Positions 24,652 to 38,773 of a stretch of DNA of 64,000 nt are shown one piece after another. The stretch spans positions 43,221,167 through 43,285,166 of the forward strand of contig NC_041011.1 of assembly GCF_004193775.1 (NCBI RefSeq). Direction: 5' to 3'. Below the pieces are notes generated by a model. That model had not been told where the DNA came from and ran no database searches. It saw nothing but the letters and a program-made list of their open reading frames with translations. The number at the start of each line of letters is the position of its first letter. Position 1 is the stretch's first letter. The DNA is from Glycine soja (Eukaryota; Streptophyta; Magnoliopsida; Fabales; Fabaceae). Position numbers and translations under genes: made by a program.

Positions 24652-27600
24652 TTATTAATAATCATTAATTTGTTATGGGTGATGTGAAAATATTAAAGTT
24701 TAAGAGTGTAATGAGTATCAATGAAAAAACAAAAATACTTGGAGTATTTAATCAGGGCAACTAGGAAAAAAAATACTTTCTTAGAAACTATAAAATGCCT
24801 TATAAAAAGATTCATCAATTCTGTCTAAATGATGTCTTATATTAAGGATTGGAGAATTAATAATAGTTGAAGTGATAGTCACCTTTGTCACTTCACCAAA
24901 CATCTAGAGTTTGAATCCTGATTAGTTCTTATGTATGAAATAAATTATATTTTAAGAAGAATATTCACCTTGTGTGGATTTATAATTCCTGATCAAGATT
25001 AGTCATTTCATCTTGCATGAGCTATTTCCTCTTACCAACAACTTGCTCAGAAAAAAAAATATATTAAGGATGAGAGGGAGTATAAATTTGAGTTGTTTAA
25101 CCCATGAATTGTTTCTCTAAGATTTGAATCATTGTTAAAAAAACTTGAAAAGAATATCCTCATTTAGTATTAGATTGTATGATTCGTATTTAAAACAGAA
25201 TCACCTATAAAGAAAAAAAGAATTTTTAAATATATAAATTATATTATGTACAATTTATCATATAAAAAGTATTATGTAAAATTTACAACAACCAAATATC
25301 TTGGAATATATATAAAAAAAATTGGCGCAATGTAAAATATATCTTGTAATTTAATTATATATAAGTTTAATTTCTATATATTGTTAGTATTAAGTATATA
25401 ATTAAAGATAAAATAAAACAAATCATTAGGTTTAGTGGAACTAATCTTGATTCCTTTAAATAGGTTTTAAGTTGGAATTTTGTAGGTAAAATAAAGTACT
25501 TAAGAGAAATTTTTTTGCTAAAAATAAGTTGATCAAATTTTCTAATAAATATTAATTATCCACATAATTAATAAATATTTTGTATTAACGCCATGCTGAA
25601 AAAAATAAAGATAAAAAAGAGAGTAATTTAAATCAGTAATTAGAATTACGAGAACTAATTGTCAAATTCAATCAGCTGTTGTGTGTTGTAAAGTGAACTT
25701 ATAAAAGAAAAATAATAATATCGAGAATTTTTAATTGATACAATAGCAAAAATGAAATATATTTTTCAAATTTTATTTTGAAATTTGTAATATAGGAACA
25801 GATATCATATCTTTAAAAGTAACTAAAAATATATTAAATAATATCTCTTATATAATCAATATATTTAAAATGTACGTTAGTATGATTCATATATAATACT
25901 AATAATTGTTTTCTTGTTTACTTTAAAATTAAATGAATTTATTAATTTATATTAGTCAAGTAAGGAATGATTAGAACACTTTTTTTGGATTAAAGAAAAG
26001 TGAATTATAAGTTTGAAATTGATTTCCCTTTCTGCATTTCAAACATACATTTTTGTTAATTAGTAATTGTTCTTTAATAATAATTATTTTTTGTTATTTT
26101 TATTCCATAATTTATATTTATTGTAAATCTTCTGTCTTTTAAAATAATTAAAAAATAAAAACTTTCAAATCAAATGCTTCATTTGTGTTTGTATTATTTT
26201 TACTGAGTATTTGTATTTTTTTTTATCTCACATTGTATTGAAGATTCCTCCAACTTTTTTAATTCAAACGATTTTATCACTGTGTTTTCTAGCTATGACC
26301 ATTAATGTCTACCACTGCACAATGTACTTTTTTTATTGTGTCTAAAACCCTTTTGTGAGTAAGGAAGATTATTATTTGATACAGATTTAAGGTTAAAAAA
26401 ACACATTTCTTATATTGTCAGGTTTTGTCGTTCATTTTAGGTTTTGAACTTATTTTGTAAAAATGAGAATGAAAATTGAGTTTATTTTTTCGTTTTCCCG
26501 GCCCTCCTATATGAAAATTGAATGCTCTTATATAATATATCTCCCAATTTTTATTAACCCCTTTATCGAAACATCGTTTTCTTTATTATTTTCTTCCATT
26601 TTTTGTATTATTTTTGTTTGCCATTTCTTTAATGTTTTAAATAAATCTTGTGAAGTTGTTTAATTCAATTTATTGAGTAAAATATATGAATTATTGTAAA
26701 CTTTATATTTATCTTTAATACCTACAGATGAAAAAATAAATATTATTCTGATTTTTAATTTAAACATTTACTATGAATTCCTTATTTTCTTCAGAAAAAT
26801 TTCTAAAAATAAACTGAATCATCATTTATCATCAAATTAAATTAAATTCTTTGTACTTAATTCATCTATATCACACGTCTATATGCAACACAAAGAAAAT
26901 GTTGTCTGGATTCTCTAGTAGAAATTTATGGTCACACATAAATGGAGGGATGTGTCGAAAGTCCCACAAAAAATGAGACATATTAAAGTTTATATGGAAT
27001 AAAAATAGTGCGAAGATAAACTATATAACTGGAGGGTCATCCTAATGATTTTATTTATTTTTTATCAAAAATTATCCTAATTAAGTCTTATTTTTAAAAT
27101 GATAATTATAAAATTTAATAAGCTTATCTAATGACGTCTTTAAGTTACCTGTTTATTTTCTTTTTTTAGTTGTCATGTGATGATGAGAGGGATGTGTCTA
27201 AAAAATCATTTATCAATATTTTATAATTTTGTTATTCTAATATTTCATCATCAATAAATAAATAAATAAAATAGTTAATTTACTTAATTTATCTTCTAGC
27301 ATTGTTGAACTTAAATAAAAGTTAAGTAATTTTAATTTAAAAAAATTTCTTCTAAGGATAGCAATCTTTATAGGTATTGTTAATGACAATAGAAGAAAAT
27401 GATAAAATGATATAACTTGAAAATTAAGAGAATTAAGTTTTTCTGTTACAAAAATTTGATATATATTAATTATCCCATTGATAATTCATTTCAACTTCAA
27501 GTCTTAAAAAAGTCACTAAAAAATGAGAGAAAAGATAAATAAATAGTAAAGAAAATGGAGTAAAAATATAAACTTTTATAATGTATATATAGAGGGAAAA

Positions 27601-27769
27601 AACGACCCTTGATTTTTTTTCTTCATTAAAAATGATTAACTGTAATTTTAACAGGAAAGCAATAAATGGTAAAATACCAAAAACAAGAGATAATCAAATT
27701 GATATTTTTTTCAATTAAAATCTTATAATTTATTACTAGTTAATATCATTATTTAACTTCACTATTAAA

Positions 27770-27885
27770 ATATATCATTAAAAAGGTAATTTGAAAATAT
27801 ATCATTAAAAAGGTAATTTGAAAATATATCATTATTTTTTTCAATTAATGTTTACAATATATCATTAAAAAGATAATTTGAAAAG
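27770..27885. repeat. 27-bp tandem repeat, about 4 copies
   Basis: The unit 'atatatcattaaaaaggtaa' plus 'tttgaaa' starts at 27770, 27797 and 27824, with a fourth, separated copy at 27857. Confidence 0.85.
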
Positions 27886-28337
27886 TTCAATAACCATTGT
27901 TGAGTCTTTATAATTAATTGTTGCAATCTCATTACTACCATAAGTCTTTGTAATTTATGATAACATTGTAGGATGTACCAAAATGGAGGCAAGACATATA
28001 CTAGTAGGGGAAAGAGAAATGATAAATCTAGAAATCCCAAGATACGAGATTAGGAAACAATTTTTTAAAATATTTTTTATTATTTAAAAAAACTGAAAAA
28101 TTAAAAAATAAATATGAGAAATAAGTTACAACACTAGGATATTATAAACTTAAAGATAATTGAATGTTCTACCAAAATAAAACATTCAGATATAAAGTGT
28201 GAAATTAACATTAAAAGATACTAAAAACAATTTAGTTTAATGTCTAAAACAACCACTCAGCGCCACAACCCCCTATCATCATCCCAAACCCATTGACAGT
28301 CACAAATCCAACAACACTAGTTCAAAACTCATCACCC

Positions 28338-28766
28338 CTAAACCCAAAAAACCCTTAACAAGACCTGCACAAAATCCAACAAAAAAACATGAATAAAGGG
28401 AGGGAGGAGCAAAGGGGACTTTGGGCCCTGCATTGCAATCGACACGACCATTGCTGCCGATGAGGGACGGAGGAGCTGAAGGGTCGAGGAGGAGAGAGGG
28501 TTGCGCTCACAAAGCCTCAGAGGTTGAAGTTGCATGCATGGATTGTGGCCGGTAGGCAGCGACATGACTTTGTTGGTCCATGGTAGTGCTGCGTAGGCCG
28601 GCATTGGGTGACGGTGTTGCATGGTGGTGCTGGATTTGGATGGAGGTGGAGGTGTGCGGCGGTGCTGCAGGATAGGGGTGGGGACGTGCGTGTAGGCCAC
28701 CGCCGTCCCGTCTTGGCCAGCCGTACCGAAGAAATTAATGTCATCCACGGGACCCAGTGTCCCCAT
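28338..28766 (-). other. GC-rich island with a 142-codon frame, unassigned
   Basis: In the middle of AT-rich DNA this 400-bp block is far richer in GC and carries an open minus-strand frame starting MGTLGPVDDINFFGTAGQDG. The translation is rich in Pro, Leu, His and Ser, with no domain I recognise. No clear splice sites or promoter. It could be a captured gene fragment in a transposon, or a low-complexity accident of composition. Confidence 0.25.
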
Positions 28767-29646
28767 GCTTCATAGATAACATTAATTTACTTAGTTTGTG
28801 TGCTGTGACTGCATGTTACTCAATGAATATCTAAAATATTAATCACTCACTTTTCTGTGAGAAGGCTTAAGGCAAAAGGTCTAAGTTGACTCGCTATAGT
28901 TACCCTTGCATATCATGCTAGTGGGTTTGGGTCAGCTCTCTCTTTTCGTGGGTCAAACAAACAGGCTTGGGTCGTCTGCTTGATGAATTTAAAAGTAGGC
29001 CTTACCTTTTGCACCTCTTTATATTTATATTTATAATTTCTTTTTTCTAAATTAAACTACCCTTATCAGCTTTAATTATTTAAGATAATAAAAATATCCG
29101 TATTCATAGATATTCGCAAGTAAAATTCGTTATGAACTGAAAATTTTAAAATGAACAAGTTAATGAATATTCATTGGTAAAATAAATAATTCTTTTTCTC
29201 TGCGGGTTTATTAACGAGACATATAGGCGGACAGCAAGGTATGTATATCCGTGAGTAACTACAATTTGTAATTATTTAAATACATTTAATTATCTATAAA
29301 GTAAGTTGTTCTAATTTTTTTAGTATAAATATTTTTTTAAATGATTTTTTTAGTATTAATATATGTTTTAAAATTATTTGTCTAAATTTTTACAATTATT
29401 TGGTGTTGATTTTATTTTTTACTTTTTGGTTAAAATTAAATATATATTTTTAAAAACAATGATGTATATCCATGGATACTCACAGAAATTTATAAAATTT
29501 GTAGATATCTTCTAAACAGATAATAATACATATATAAAACGGGATAAATTTTCATCCAACAAAACGGATGATGAGAGTGCTTGTCCTACCCCATTTTCAT
29601 CCCTGGTTTCAATCCATCTCATATGCCTTAATCCCTCTTCATTAGC

Positions 29647-29754
<108 letters not shown>

Positions 29755-32587
29755 TGTGTGTGTTTTATATAGGAATAGGAATAGAATTCACATTGTGAGA
29801 GTTGAGAGTCGAAATGGCCGATGTTCATAAATCTATCTAATTTAATGTGGACTAAAAAAACTAATTCAGAAAATAAAAAATTAAATGGATAAAAAAAATT
29901 ATAAACCAATTTTTTTTATTGGATCGGATCGAAATTCAGATTTAATTTTAGAAACTATTTAAAACCAAACTTATACATGTATATATATTTTTATTCATAA
30001 ATTTTTAATATGACTTATTTTTATTTCTTATATATTTATAAAGTTATCATATAACTTATATTTATGAAAAATATATTTAATTAAAGATATTTTACTAATT
30101 ATTTGAGTTAACAAATATTCTATTATTAGTTATATAATGACATATAAATAAAATACTTGATATTTAAAATTATTTTTTATTATATATCTTACCTTTTATT
30201 TAATATTTTTTATAAAATAAAAGTAAGATTAAAATTAAAAACTAATTCAAATCAAACTACTTTAAATTGGAATGAATTAAAAGTTTAAATTAAACTAATT
30301 GAATAATAAATTAATAAAATCAAAATGATTAATCAGATGATTTTTTATCTTCAGAAATCCAATCCAGAAACATCCTACTTGAGAATGATATAATATATTG
30401 TGCTGCAGAGCCATTCTTGTGGTTAAAAGTTCTTTTAGTCTTTAGAAGTTAAATTATATTTTTAGGAAAAAGAGGAAGAGTAGTTATTACTTTTTCTGTT
30501 AAAGTTCTAATAATTTCTGTACTGTGCATGAACATTGTTTAGCTAGTTTTAAAAAGGAGATAGGTCTTTGCTTTTACGGTTGAATATATAAAAACAAATT
30601 AACGTTTACTATTGATAGCCAATTCTTGTCTGATTTAACACTCGGACAACTTGGTCACATTTGGAGGCTAGAAAACGAATTCTAATCTTCACAACTCATA
30701 TCTGCAGTTTCCAATTGGATGTTAGTAGAGATCGGCATTTAATTTTTGCTCCTTATATCTATATATGCCTATAGGGAAGAAAAAGACATACATGTTGGTA
30801 CTACGTACCGAGGATAGCGCGCGAAAGCCAAAAGGAAATTTCGTTCCAAATTTCCAATACAGCATAAAATTTATATGGTTTGAAGATAATTATATATATA
30901 CTCCAGAAAACTTTAATTAATCCACAAAATCTTGAATGATACCGTGCCAGATTCTGCTTCCATAAACAATTAAAATTTTACATACATTACTGTCGGAGTA
31001 ATAATGTTAGGTTAATTAAATACTGAAACCTTAAAATGCTCTGTTCAACACTAAGATAAGAGGCATAAACTTACTCTCTTTGATTAAAGAAGCATGATGA
31101 CATTGACCTAGATTCTAATTGTTATTCTGGATTAATTTCTTCCATTTTGAGTTACTTATTATTCTTCAAACAGATTATAAATTAATTTTCAGTAATTAAT
31201 GTAATATATAAATACTAGATAATAAGAAAAAACAATCATGTTGTTATTATAACTAACTATATACATGTTTAATTTGTCATTGAATAGGTCTAGACATTAG
31301 GGAAGAGAATTAACATTTAAAGATTTTCCACAGACAAGACAACCTATATACAATGTGATCATAATTAATATATCGCACAGAACATGTATAATATTCAGAA
31401 TTTTCTCCACGAATATAAAACTGACGTAATTAAAGGATTTATTTATACTAAAGTAAAACAAAATTTAAGCGAAATAAAGATTAAGTAATATTAATTGAAT
31501 GCGAGGCTAATTCGGTGGGTCTTTCTTTCCATTATCCGATTACTTAATAAATTGCTGGGATATGGATGCCAGCCACACACAGATTTGGAGAACAAAACAA
31601 AATTCCACCGGGCAATAAATTTTGCATCTGCCCAGCACATGCAATGGTTCACCAAAGCACACCTTTGTTCCTAAACTTCGATGTGAATCCTTCTAACACT
31701 TAATTTTTGTGTCTGACTTTGGTTGGACCCATCATCTTTACTACTAGATGTACCTTGCCTAACCCGAGTTAACCCAGATTTAGATTATTGGTTTCATAAC
31801 GCAACGTTCAGGCTTTGTACCCATAGGATCTTGTCTATGATATTTTTCAATTCTCAAACGCTGCGTAATCTTTCACTGCCACACTCGACATGCACTTACG
31901 AACAATAATAAAGCCCAACCAACCACCTAATTAACAATGCTCAAGTACGTTCAGACTTATACTAATAATTGGGAGTACTGTGTTTGATACTCCTATATAG
32001 TATCGCACATTTTTTGAATGGTTAAATTATGCACAAAATATGTGTATAATAAATATCTTTTTCCAAAATATCTAATCTAACTTGTAGAGATTAGAGAAAC
32101 ATCCATGCAACACCTTTTCATCTAGACATGTGATAACCAATGAAGTACACTTGGATATAACAATTAAGGCATAGAAGATGAATGGGAATAAACTTTCACC
32201 GACATGGAGTCAAGTTGCAGAAATAGAACTAGAAGTGTTGCCCAGCTCAATGGACTACAGTTATGGCATATTAGGGCATTGCAAATTGCAAGGTATTGGA
32301 CAATGGAAAGAAGACCATAGTCCACATGATAAGTAGGATAGTACCATGTGTGAATTGCAAATTGGCGCTAGTTTTATTGTGTCAGTCGAGTAGTACAAAG
32401 TTTTGAAGGTTAAACTTTACTACTTCTTTGGTGTTAAAGGCAGGTGCACCGAACACGCGATGAATAATTGTGTGAAAACAGTGTAACATTAATTAAATGC
32501 CGTGAACAGTTGGTGGTTGAAACAAATTAAAGTCGTAGAGGGGCCAGCTTGTGATTGAGATAAAGGACCCTCTCTCTCTCTCTGCGT

Positions 32588-32595
32588 TATATAAA
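32588..32595 (+). promoter_or_regulatory. TATA box of the glycine-rich protein gene
   Basis: TATATAAA lies 75 bases before the ATG at 32670. It directly follows a (CT)n run (about 32569-32584), a common plant core-promoter element. Confidence 0.75.
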
Positions 32596-32669
32596 CCTCT
32601 TCAAAGTTCTGCAAATTCAATCCACGAGGATATTGAAGAGTAGTGTCAGTGAGTTGATAGCAATTAAAA

Positions 32670-34034
32670 ATGTTGTTAAGGTACAAAAGAGTGGCTTTGT
32701 TGTTGTTGCTCTGTGCCAATGTCTTTGTAGCCAATGTGGTTGCAAGGAATGTGGCAACTGTGGGAAATGATGAAGAAAAGAATGTAGGGTTTGGGAAGGG
32801 AGGTGGGTTCGGAATTGGAGTTGGTGGGGGAGGAGGAGCCGGTGGTGGAGGTGGGTTTGGTGGTGGTGGAGGAGGAGGAGCCGGTGGCGGGTTCGGCGGT
32901 GGTGCTGGTGCTGGAGGAGGGTTTGGCGGTGGAGGTGGTGCCGGTGGAGGGTTTGGTGGTGGAGCTGGGGGAGGACATGGGATTGGAGGTGGTGCGGGTG
33001 GAGGGTTTGGTAAAGGAGGAGGGCTTGGTGGTGGGATAGGTAAAGGTGGTGCCATAGGCAAAGGAGGAGGGCTAGGAGGTGGTGGTGGTTTTGGAAAAGG
33101 AGGAGGGGTTGGTGGAGGGATTGGAAAAGGTGGTGGTGTTGGAGGAGGTGCTGGTGGAGGGTTTGGAAAGGGTGGTGGCATTGGAGGAGGTGCTGGTGGA
33201 GGGTTTGGAAAGGGTGGTGGCATTGGAGGAGGTGCTGGTGGTGGTTTTGGAAAGGGTGGTGGCATTGGAGGAGGTGCTGGTGGTGGTTTTGGAAAGGGTG
33301 GTGGCATTGGAAAAGGAGGTGGTGTTGGAGGAGGTGCTGGTGGAGGGTTTGGAAAGGGCGGTGGCATTGGAGGAGGTGCTGGTGGTGGTTTTGGAAAAGG
33401 AGGTGGTGCTGGAGGTGGTGCTGGTGGAGGTTTTGGAAAGGGTGGTGGCACCGGAGGAGGTGCTGGTGGTGGTTTTGGAAAGGGTGGTGGCATTGGAAAA
33501 GGAGGTGGTGTTGGAGGAGGTGCTGGTGGTGGCTTTGGAAAGGGTGGTCATGGTGGTATAGGTAAGGGTGGAGGTGGAGGTTTTGGTGGTGGCATTGGAA
33601 AGGGTGGTGGAATTGGCAAAGGTGGAGGTTTAGGTGGTGGAATTGGCAAGGGTGGAGGTTTCGGTGGAGGAATTGGAAAAGGAGGTGGCATTGGAGGAGG
33701 AATAGGCAAAGGTGGAGGTTTTGGTGGGGGTGTTGGAGGAGGTTCCGGTGGTGGAATTGGAAAAGGTGGTGGCATTGGAGGAGGAATAGGTAAAGGTGGA
33801 GGTTTTGGCGGTGGTGTTGGAGGAGGTTCCGGTGGTGGCATTGGAGGTGGAATTGGAAAAGGTGGAGGTTTTGGCGGTGGTGTCGGTGGTGGATTTGGTG
33901 GTGGCGCCGGTGGAGGCGGTGGCGGAGGCGGAGGCGGTGGAGGAGGAGGTGCTGGTGGCGGGTTTGGCGGAGGAGCAGGAGGCGGGTTTGGTGCAGGAGG
34001 TGGATTTGGCGGTGGTGGAATTGGACACCACTAG
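32670..34034 (+). CDS. Glycine-rich cell wall structural protein (GRP), secreted, intronless
   Basis: A single 454-codon frame. Residues 1 to about 25 (MLLRYKRVALLLLLCANVFV and following) form a signal peptide: basic, then Leu-rich, then VVA before a likely cleavage. A short charged linker (ATVGNDEEKNVGF) precedes about 410 residues made almost only of Gly with Phe, Lys, Ala, Ile and Val, in units such as GAGGGFGKGGGIGG and GGGIGKGGGFGG. The protein ends GGGGIGHH. This is the structure of secreted GRPs deposited in the wall, often in vascular or dividing tissue. The Lys residues recur regularly, making the chain basic. A TATA box and a CT run lie just upstream. The long frames on the other strand (up to 481 codons) come from its biased composition. 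Confidence 0.93.
   Translation: MLLRYKRVALLLLLCANVFVANVVARNVATVGNDEEKNVGFGKGGGFGIGVGGGGGAGGGGGFGGGGGGGAGGGFGGGAGAGGGFGGGGGAGGGFGGGAGGGHGIGGGAGGGFGKGGGLGGGIGKGGAIGKGGGLGGGGGFGKGGGVGGGIGKGGGVGGGAGGGFGKGGGIGGGAGGGFGKGGGIGGGAGGGFGKGGGIGGGAGGGFGKGGGIGKGGGVGGGAGGGFGKGGGIGGGAGGGFGKGGGAGGGAGGGFGKGGGTGGGAGGGFGKGGGIGKGGGVGGGAGGGFGKGGHGGIGKGGGGGFGGGIGKGGGIGKGGGLGGGIGKGGGFGGGIGKGGGIGGGIGKGGGFGGGVGGGSGGGIGKGGGIGGGIGKGGGFGGGVGGGSGGGIGGGIGKGGGFGGGVGGGFGGGAGGGGGGGGGGGGGGAGGGFGGGAGGGFGAGGGFGGGGIGHH
33140..33545 (+). repeat. 42-bp in-frame tandem repeat in the GRP gene
   Basis: The unit encodes 14 residues (GAGGGFGKGGGIGG). Consecutive copies start about 42 bases apart near 33147, 33189, 33231 and 33273, then continue with variants that insert an extra KGGGVG step. 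Such arrays change length by slippage without breaking the frame. Confidence 0.8.
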
Positions 34035-36725
34035 AGCGTTGCGAACGTTGCATGCATGACAAAGTTATATTTTAACGTCCTTTGTATTAGCCATGATAAT
34101 TGGTTTATTGAAAAATATTGTGCTTGTAAGACAGAAAGAATTAATTATTAATGTTGGCTTAATAATATTAATGTACTCCGTTTCTTGTAATAATTAACGT
34201 TGAATGAAAGAACCAGAGATATATGTACTCTTTTTGTATTCAATGAGAAGAAGAAATGGCACGAAAATCACTTTCAACCTCAATCTTCTCAAGTGACATT
34301 AATCTTCTGTGTTAGCCTAACAATGCTTGATAGTTATTATAGATTAGAGGGGTCTACCATGAATTGACTCAAGCTGACTTGCTGCTGTTTGTGATCGACT
34401 AAGATCAACATGGATAATTAGTTTATTTTTAAAAATTATTAATTAATTGATTAATTAATAAGGAATAATTGTGATAAAAAGTTGTCTTTCTTTAAAAGAA
34501 ATTATATATTCGTATTTTTTAGTAAAATCAGGAGGTTTAATTTCTTGAGAAGAAAAGTGAGGATTTAATCCTAATAATTATTTAGATTTTAAATCATTTG
34601 GGATAATATTACACAAAAGATAAATAAAAATTTATAATTTATTTATAATTAGCGTTATATTTTTTATTTTAATTTTATCATGCATGTCAGACCATTCAAT
34701 AAGAAAAGACATGAAGGAAGTATCTTGAATTAAGATTTTAAAAAATTATTTTAATTTAAAAAGTTATCTGAATTTTAAAGATTATGTGAGAATGTTATAA
34801 TTTATAAGATATTTTTTCCATGACTTTTATGATAGTTTAGATTTTATTGGATTTATATCATAAAAATTTAAAATATTTAAAAAGACTTTATAAATTTATA
34901 AGATTTATATTCAAAATTAAAAGAGTCATTGAAATAAGTAGTAAGAAATTATGAGGTTTGGATAAAAAAAGAAGTAAAATTAATATAATTTTTGTAATCT
35001 TTTAATAGTTAAATTGTTTCTAGTTTTAGGTTTTCTTATATTAACCCTTCTTACAATAATATTTTTTCATTCTTGTTTTTGAATTTTAACAGATTTAAAA
35101 TTATACACTGACTTTTTGGTTTTTTTTTCAATTACTATAATTATTTCATGATAAATCTAATGACATATTTAAATGGGCTTCAATAATAAGTCTATAGTAA
35201 AAGGGAGTGATGAGAGTTGAAGATTTATAACAGAGTTACTAAGTTATGGGGATGACAAAATTAAAGATAACTGTGACAAAAATATTACGTCGGACAGACA
35301 ATAGGATAACATATAAGATAAACATTAATTTATTTACAAAACAAACATAAAAGTGCAAAGGGGGTACGCATGACAAATAATTCCGTACCCGCAGGTATCA
35401 CCCCAAACTCACCCCGACTTTGACGAGAGATATCCACTTTGACTGGATATGGATACAAGTATAGGTATTACCCGAACTACTTGAGGGGAGATGAGAATGA
35501 GAATGGGTGTCAAATTATACCTAATATAAATTAAAGATTTTATAATCTTTTATAAAATAACTTTGTTCCCATACTTATCATTTTTTTATAATTTTTTTGT
35601 CAAAACATATATATACATGATATATATTAAAGATTTTATTTTTATAATTTTTGAAAATATAAATCAATTAGCTCAATAGTTAAATAATTAAATAACAAAC
35701 TTAAAAATATACATTTAACTATAAATATAATTGAATTCTTAATTTTTTTAACTTTAATTTCTTTGTTATTCATTATATTTATATGTTGTTTGAATTAAAA
35801 TACAATTAAAAACTTAATATATAATTTATTTAAAATATATGAGTAAAGTAAAATTATAAAAAAGAGTTTAATGTGTTACTCACGAATATACCTGAATTCG
35901 ATAAAACCCAACATAAATGATAATCGGTATTAAAATTTTAAACCCTTCTCTTTTATACTGTATCCACTCAGTCTTTTGGGAGGACAGGGAGGGTTAGACT
36001 CGTCCCCAATCCGTCCAATTGCCTGAAGGGGAGGAGTATATTTGACATTTTTTTGTTCTAAAAGAATAGAAGAAACATATATGATACACACATCTTAAAA
36101 AATATTAATTTTTGACCGTTGTCTGGTGCTTCTTTCAATTGAGTGAATCTCATTTTTGTATTGGGTTTTGAAAAGAAAAGATTTTGTGTGTGATGAGAGA
36201 AAAGAAAATCTAGTAACCATTATTAAAAGAAAGAAAAAAGTTTAACAAAATCTCAATGTGAGATTGTTTAATAGATGTTTTACATTAAAAAGTTATATGA
36301 AAATTGAAATCCATGTTAAAAAATAATTCATCAAAATTTGCATATTTTTTAATACCAAAATACTTTTTTAAGTTATAAGATATCTTAATGGATTTTGTTG
36401 TACTTCTTAAAAAATCCTAAAAGTCTTAATTGAATACCATAAGACTTATTTATATTATTTAAAAATACTGATTGAATACCACAAAACTTTTTTATAAAAA
36501 AAATTAAAATCCTTGTGACAGTCTTGGTGATATGATTGTTAATGATAATTGAGATATTTTAGGATGTGATTTGTTTGATCAATCTTTTATAGATTTTAAA
36601 ATTATTTATAATTTTAATTTTTAAATATTTTAATTTCAATCGTCTATTATTTTTATTCATAATATAATGATTATTATTAATTATTCTCATATTCTCAAAT
36701 AAGTTGTATTATATATATATATGGG

Positions 36726-36829
<104 letters not shown>

Positions 36830-38293
36830 AGGCGAAATGGGATGTTTATTTATTGTATATATGGGTGTTTATCTACCTCTACTATAAGAGTAATTATGAA
36901 AAAAAATCTCTTTAAATTTACTTTGGGTAATTGTCTTGAGATAATGTTTGACCATTGGGTTGGTGGGAATGAAGAGAAAAGAAAATGTGATAAAAAAAAG
37001 AATGAAAAGAAATAAAAGAGAGTGAAAATGTGATTGTTTGACAGAGATAAAAGAAGTGTAAAAATAAAAGAAAGATTTAAATTAGAGTGATTTATTAGAT
37101 AAAAATAAAAATTAAGTATTTTTATCATTCCAATTTTACCATGTATTTGTCATATTTTTCAAAGAACAAAAGTTTTTGTTTTTTTTTTTTTACTTTTAGG
37201 ACGATACACGAGTAATCAGTTATAAAAAAAAAGGTGACGGACTTGGTCACCACCAACTAGACGATTAATGAAATTTATTTTGCAAGACAATAATATATTC
37301 GATTATGTCACAGAGATATTCGATTACGCTTCAAAATTAAAAAAAATTAAAAAAATCTGGTATCGTCTCTCCCACGAATTTCACGAAACAAAGGACAATT
37401 TTGGAATCAGATGAAAGTCACAAACTTCCTATACACGTTCATCACATTTAATGTCATTTTTGAAGTGGAAGTAAAATGTGTGAAGCCTCCATATTTCGAC
37501 AACTTTCCTCAGTGATTTCACTAATCTCAAACAATCGAAAGTGCTGTCTTTCACTTATATCTTTGTGCCCCCCACTAATTTCACTCATACCGAACACAGC
37601 CGGAATCTACGAATACGTGGTTTGAAAACCGAGTACACGTATACATAACCATTTTAGTCTTTATTCAGGTCGCAATATAAGAAAAGGAAACATTTATCAT
37701 AGGGCTATATATAGGAAACTATATACCGAATAATTTTGGAATGAAAATATTCACTCTCTACTTTTATATCTACATATATATAAAGGAGATAAGCAAGTGT
37801 ACCCGTTATAATTAGAATAACTATAAATAACCTGGACCCATTGATGGTTATCATCTAATGTATGTCAATTTCATGACATCTAAGATGATAGACGCTACGC
37901 TTCAGTGCATATATCAACAAGGAAAGCTACCAGCAAGACAATTCCAAAGGTTTGTCATTTGGTTGATCAATTGATGCAATTCATATAACACATTAATTGT
38001 TATATTTCCTTTATATACTTTTCCCTCTTTTTTATGAGGAAATGAAATTTTTATTATTCTACGACCTGAGAACCGGAGACACATACAAAAAGAGAGACAC
38101 AAACTTTTTGGAATAAAAAAGAAGGTCCTAGTTATCACAGTACATATACATACCCAGTATAACTTGACACCAGGTTCATTCCCACTACAACTCTATTGTT
38201 ATATTAAGTCATAGCTAACAGAATATGCACTTGATAATTTAATTCCTCAACCGAATCATCTGAACTCATCTACACTACAGCCATAAATGACTG

Positions 38294-38401
38294 TTATCCT
38301 AGCAAAGCTTCTGTCACTCCATGAGATGCAAAGCCTCCAACAAACTGAAGCACCATCACCAACCCCAATATTGTAAAACAAAAACCACTCATGCAGACCA
38401 T
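38294..38401 (-). CDS. Possible 35-residue membrane peptide
   Basis: A minus-strand frame opens MVCMSGFCFTILGLVMVL and closes SHGVTEALLG before TAA. It is one hydrophobic helix with polar ends. Upstream are a TATA-like 'TTTATACTAAAAGG' (near 38475) and an AC-rich leader; downstream DNA looks like a 3' UTR. I recognise no family, and such a short frame can arise by chance. It could also be the last exon of a gene I cannot trace. Confidence 0.3.
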   Translation of the reverse strand: MVCMSGFCFTILGLVMVLQFVGGFASHGVTEALLG

Positions 38402-38773
38402 CTCTTAATTAAAAATGGAAAATACTCAAAATTGTTGTTGGTTATACAATGAACCTTTCCTTTTAGTATAAAGAAGCAAATGAGAAAGATATATTGCGTG
38501 CTTTTTGTAAATCAATTTACAATTATATTAGATAAGTTTGAAGTGTTATATTATATGATATGCTTTATTTTTCTATTTGTATGTAATTAAACAATCATTT
38601 GTTAACATCTTAAATACTCTATCATTCTTTTATTTTAAGATACAATATGTTCTTTTTTTAAATATATATTTTTAATGAAAGTCAGGTATATATATAATTC
38701 CAAATTATGAAAGGTTGAAAATTATAGTTATCATTTGTTTTGGACTGAATTTCAGCGTATCAAATGTTCGAGA

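Noticed and set aside
32489..34062. Long minus-strand and alternate-frame ORFs opposite the glycine-rich protein gene (334, 481 and other codon lengths; Pro-rich, His/Leu-rich or Ser/Thr-rich)
   Set aside because: GGN-rich coding DNA has few stop codons in any frame; the plus-strand frame alone has a signal peptide, a TATA box and family-like structure.
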